64,000 nucleotides of DNA from Undaria pinnatifida (taxonomy: Eukaryota > Sar > Phaeophyceae > Laminariales > Alariaceae). The translations under genes and the position numbers were made by a program. Positions 62,725 through 64,000 of the stretch are shown here, piece by piece. The DNA is taken from contig JABAKD010000023.1 in the NCBI GenBank assembly GCA_012845835.1, positions 21,050,203 to 21,114,202 on the forward strand, written 5' to 3'. The notes beneath the pieces are model-generated. The model saw only the letters and a program-made list of their open reading frames with translations. It searched no databases and was not told the DNA's origin. Each line of letters begins with the position of its first letter. Positions within the stretch are counted from its first letter, which is position 1.

Positions 62725-63145
62725 GCTTTAGCGACGCAAGTTGTGTTGTTGCGCACCTTGCCCCTATGCCGTAGAGAGGAGGGCAAAAAATGTACTTCAA
62801 GGTATATCGTATCACCACCAAAATACACACACGAAGGTCGTACCGTTCTGTCACAGGCCCTCGCACACACAGAACAAAGAAAAAGCGGCAACAGTATGCC
62901 ACGCGCTCCGTACACCCACGAGTGACCCGTACCTTGTTTTCACAGATTCCCCTCGGCCATATAAACAGGCGGTATTGTTGTATCACACGCTCGGGTCGTA
63001 TTGTATTAGCATGAGCGACTACCTCTGAGGCAAATCATCCACCTCAAGAAGACTCTATGTTTATCAATGATGTCCACATATAATATGAAAACCCAAATAT
63101 CCGCAGAACAGCGTCTGAAACCGTAGTATCATGAACAACACCCTC
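62725..63145 (-). repeat. Repeat of about 400 bp, right copy
   Basis: Matches 55490-55885. Its ends read TGTTGTTGCGCACC on the left and ATGAACAACA on the right, an imperfect TGTTGTT/AACAACA terminal inverted pair that would suit an LTR. Similarity to the left copy extends about 25 bp beyond the left end, so the boundary is uncertain. Confidence 0.78.
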
Positions 63146-64000
63146 TCCGTCCTAATTTTGCCGAGGGCGCACCAAACACGTGCATGAATGTACAAGGTCT
63201 GCTTCGCCAAAACGCTGTGGATGTTTGGACTTTTGTACGTAAAAATGCACAGTTTACGGCATTGTCTTGAAATTTACCTATTTTCAGTACTATTACTCGA
63301 ATTTTGGGCGGGGCATCTGACTCTAAATCCGCACAACTATGTGAGATATTCTACTGTTTGTGATGAACTTCTTACAATAATGTCGTGGAGTGCATGGGGC
63401 CGATTGGCTTCGGAAAAAAGTTAAGAAAATGTGGTGGGCCAATGTTTTTGCGCGCAATAGCTGAAACCGCGAAATGCCGATTCGACAGAAAAATAGCTTG
63501 AACAATTGTATCTTCTCGTGTGTTTAGCCGAGATCAATATCCTCCACCGCACAAAATTCTGAGACGTTTATATTAATTTCAGGAGAGAAAACAAGGAAAT
63601 CTTCCACCAGCTGTTTTTTTGTTATCTGGAAACAAAAGAAAAATAGGTGGCCTTTTAATACGAGAAAACTCTCAGAAACATTTCTGGGCCATTTGCACAC
63701 GTTGCTGGGAATACTCTTTGCCCAAATAGATATTTTTAATACATCTGACTATGTCATGTGCTCCTCCTGTCCATAACGACCGGTATGATACCAACTTAGT
63801 GGCCATTCAAATTGAAATCACATTTTGTTTTTGCCGGGCTACATACTTGTCACTTTGGACGAGAACCGGCCTTTAGTAACGACCCAGGCCCGACTTGATT
63901 ATCTAGTCGCGGCACGGTAACACAAACACTACTCCGGTAAGAGGCTGGAAAATGTGACCGATCATAAAGACGGAGAACTGAATACCAAAAATAAACGAGT
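63146..64000. other. No supported feature
   Basis: AT-rich sequence. The longest ORFs are 78 codons (+, 63188-63424) and 60 codons (-), both without motifs. I see nothing else to the window end. Confidence 0.45.

Overview
This window looks like repeat-dominated nuclear DNA of a eukaryote, most likely an alga or other protist; the species cannot be fixed from sequence alone. I find no intact cellular gene, rRNA or operon. Nearly everything recognisable is retroelement, inverted-repeat element, satellite or microsatellite, mostly on the minus strand and mostly decayed by frameshifts, stops and deletions.

Layout. 1-17510: two related Ty3/gypsy chromovirus-type elements in tandem on the minus strand (A, 1-6900, running off the left edge; B, 6901-17510). 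They have Gag with a zinc knuckle, an unusual NADAR (YbiA/DUF1768-like) domain between Gag and protease, then protease, RT, RNase H, integrase and chromodomain. B has lost its RT by an internal deletion. The tail of its chromodomain ORF is split by a 1375-bp inverted-repeat element with 555-bp arms and a perfect 9-bp target duplication (Mutator-like signature). 17760-19790: three decayed minisatellite families. 20785-25524: an LTR element with intact ends (5-bp target duplication) but a gutted interior holding a copia RT fragment. 25600-28497: a 2.9-kb pentanucleotide array whose motif changes stepwise. 29250-37120: degenerate higher-order satellite, locally with a regular ~137-bp period. 37120-43870: short duplications, a broken alpha/beta-hydrolase gene, and a gypsy LTR between two tRNA-like sequences. 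43880-47150: a copia LTR copy and two converging LINE fragments. 49340-55890: unassigned ORFs, divergent 259-bp LTRs with initiator-Met-type primer sites, and a decayed unknown reading frame. 56440-62400: a Ty1/copia element (minus) with catalytic residues lost from both RT and integrase. 62725-63145: second copy of a 400-bp repeat also found at 55490-55885.

The genes work together only within each element: Gag (particle), protease (maturation), RT/RNase H (cDNA), integrase plus chromodomain (chromatin-targeted insertion). The most interesting feature is the NADAR domain carried by both gypsy copies in the Gag-Pol junction. NADAR enzymes elsewhere act on N-glycosidic bonds, including removal of ADP-ribose from guanine, so a role in countering a host nucleic-acid modification is conceivable but unproven.
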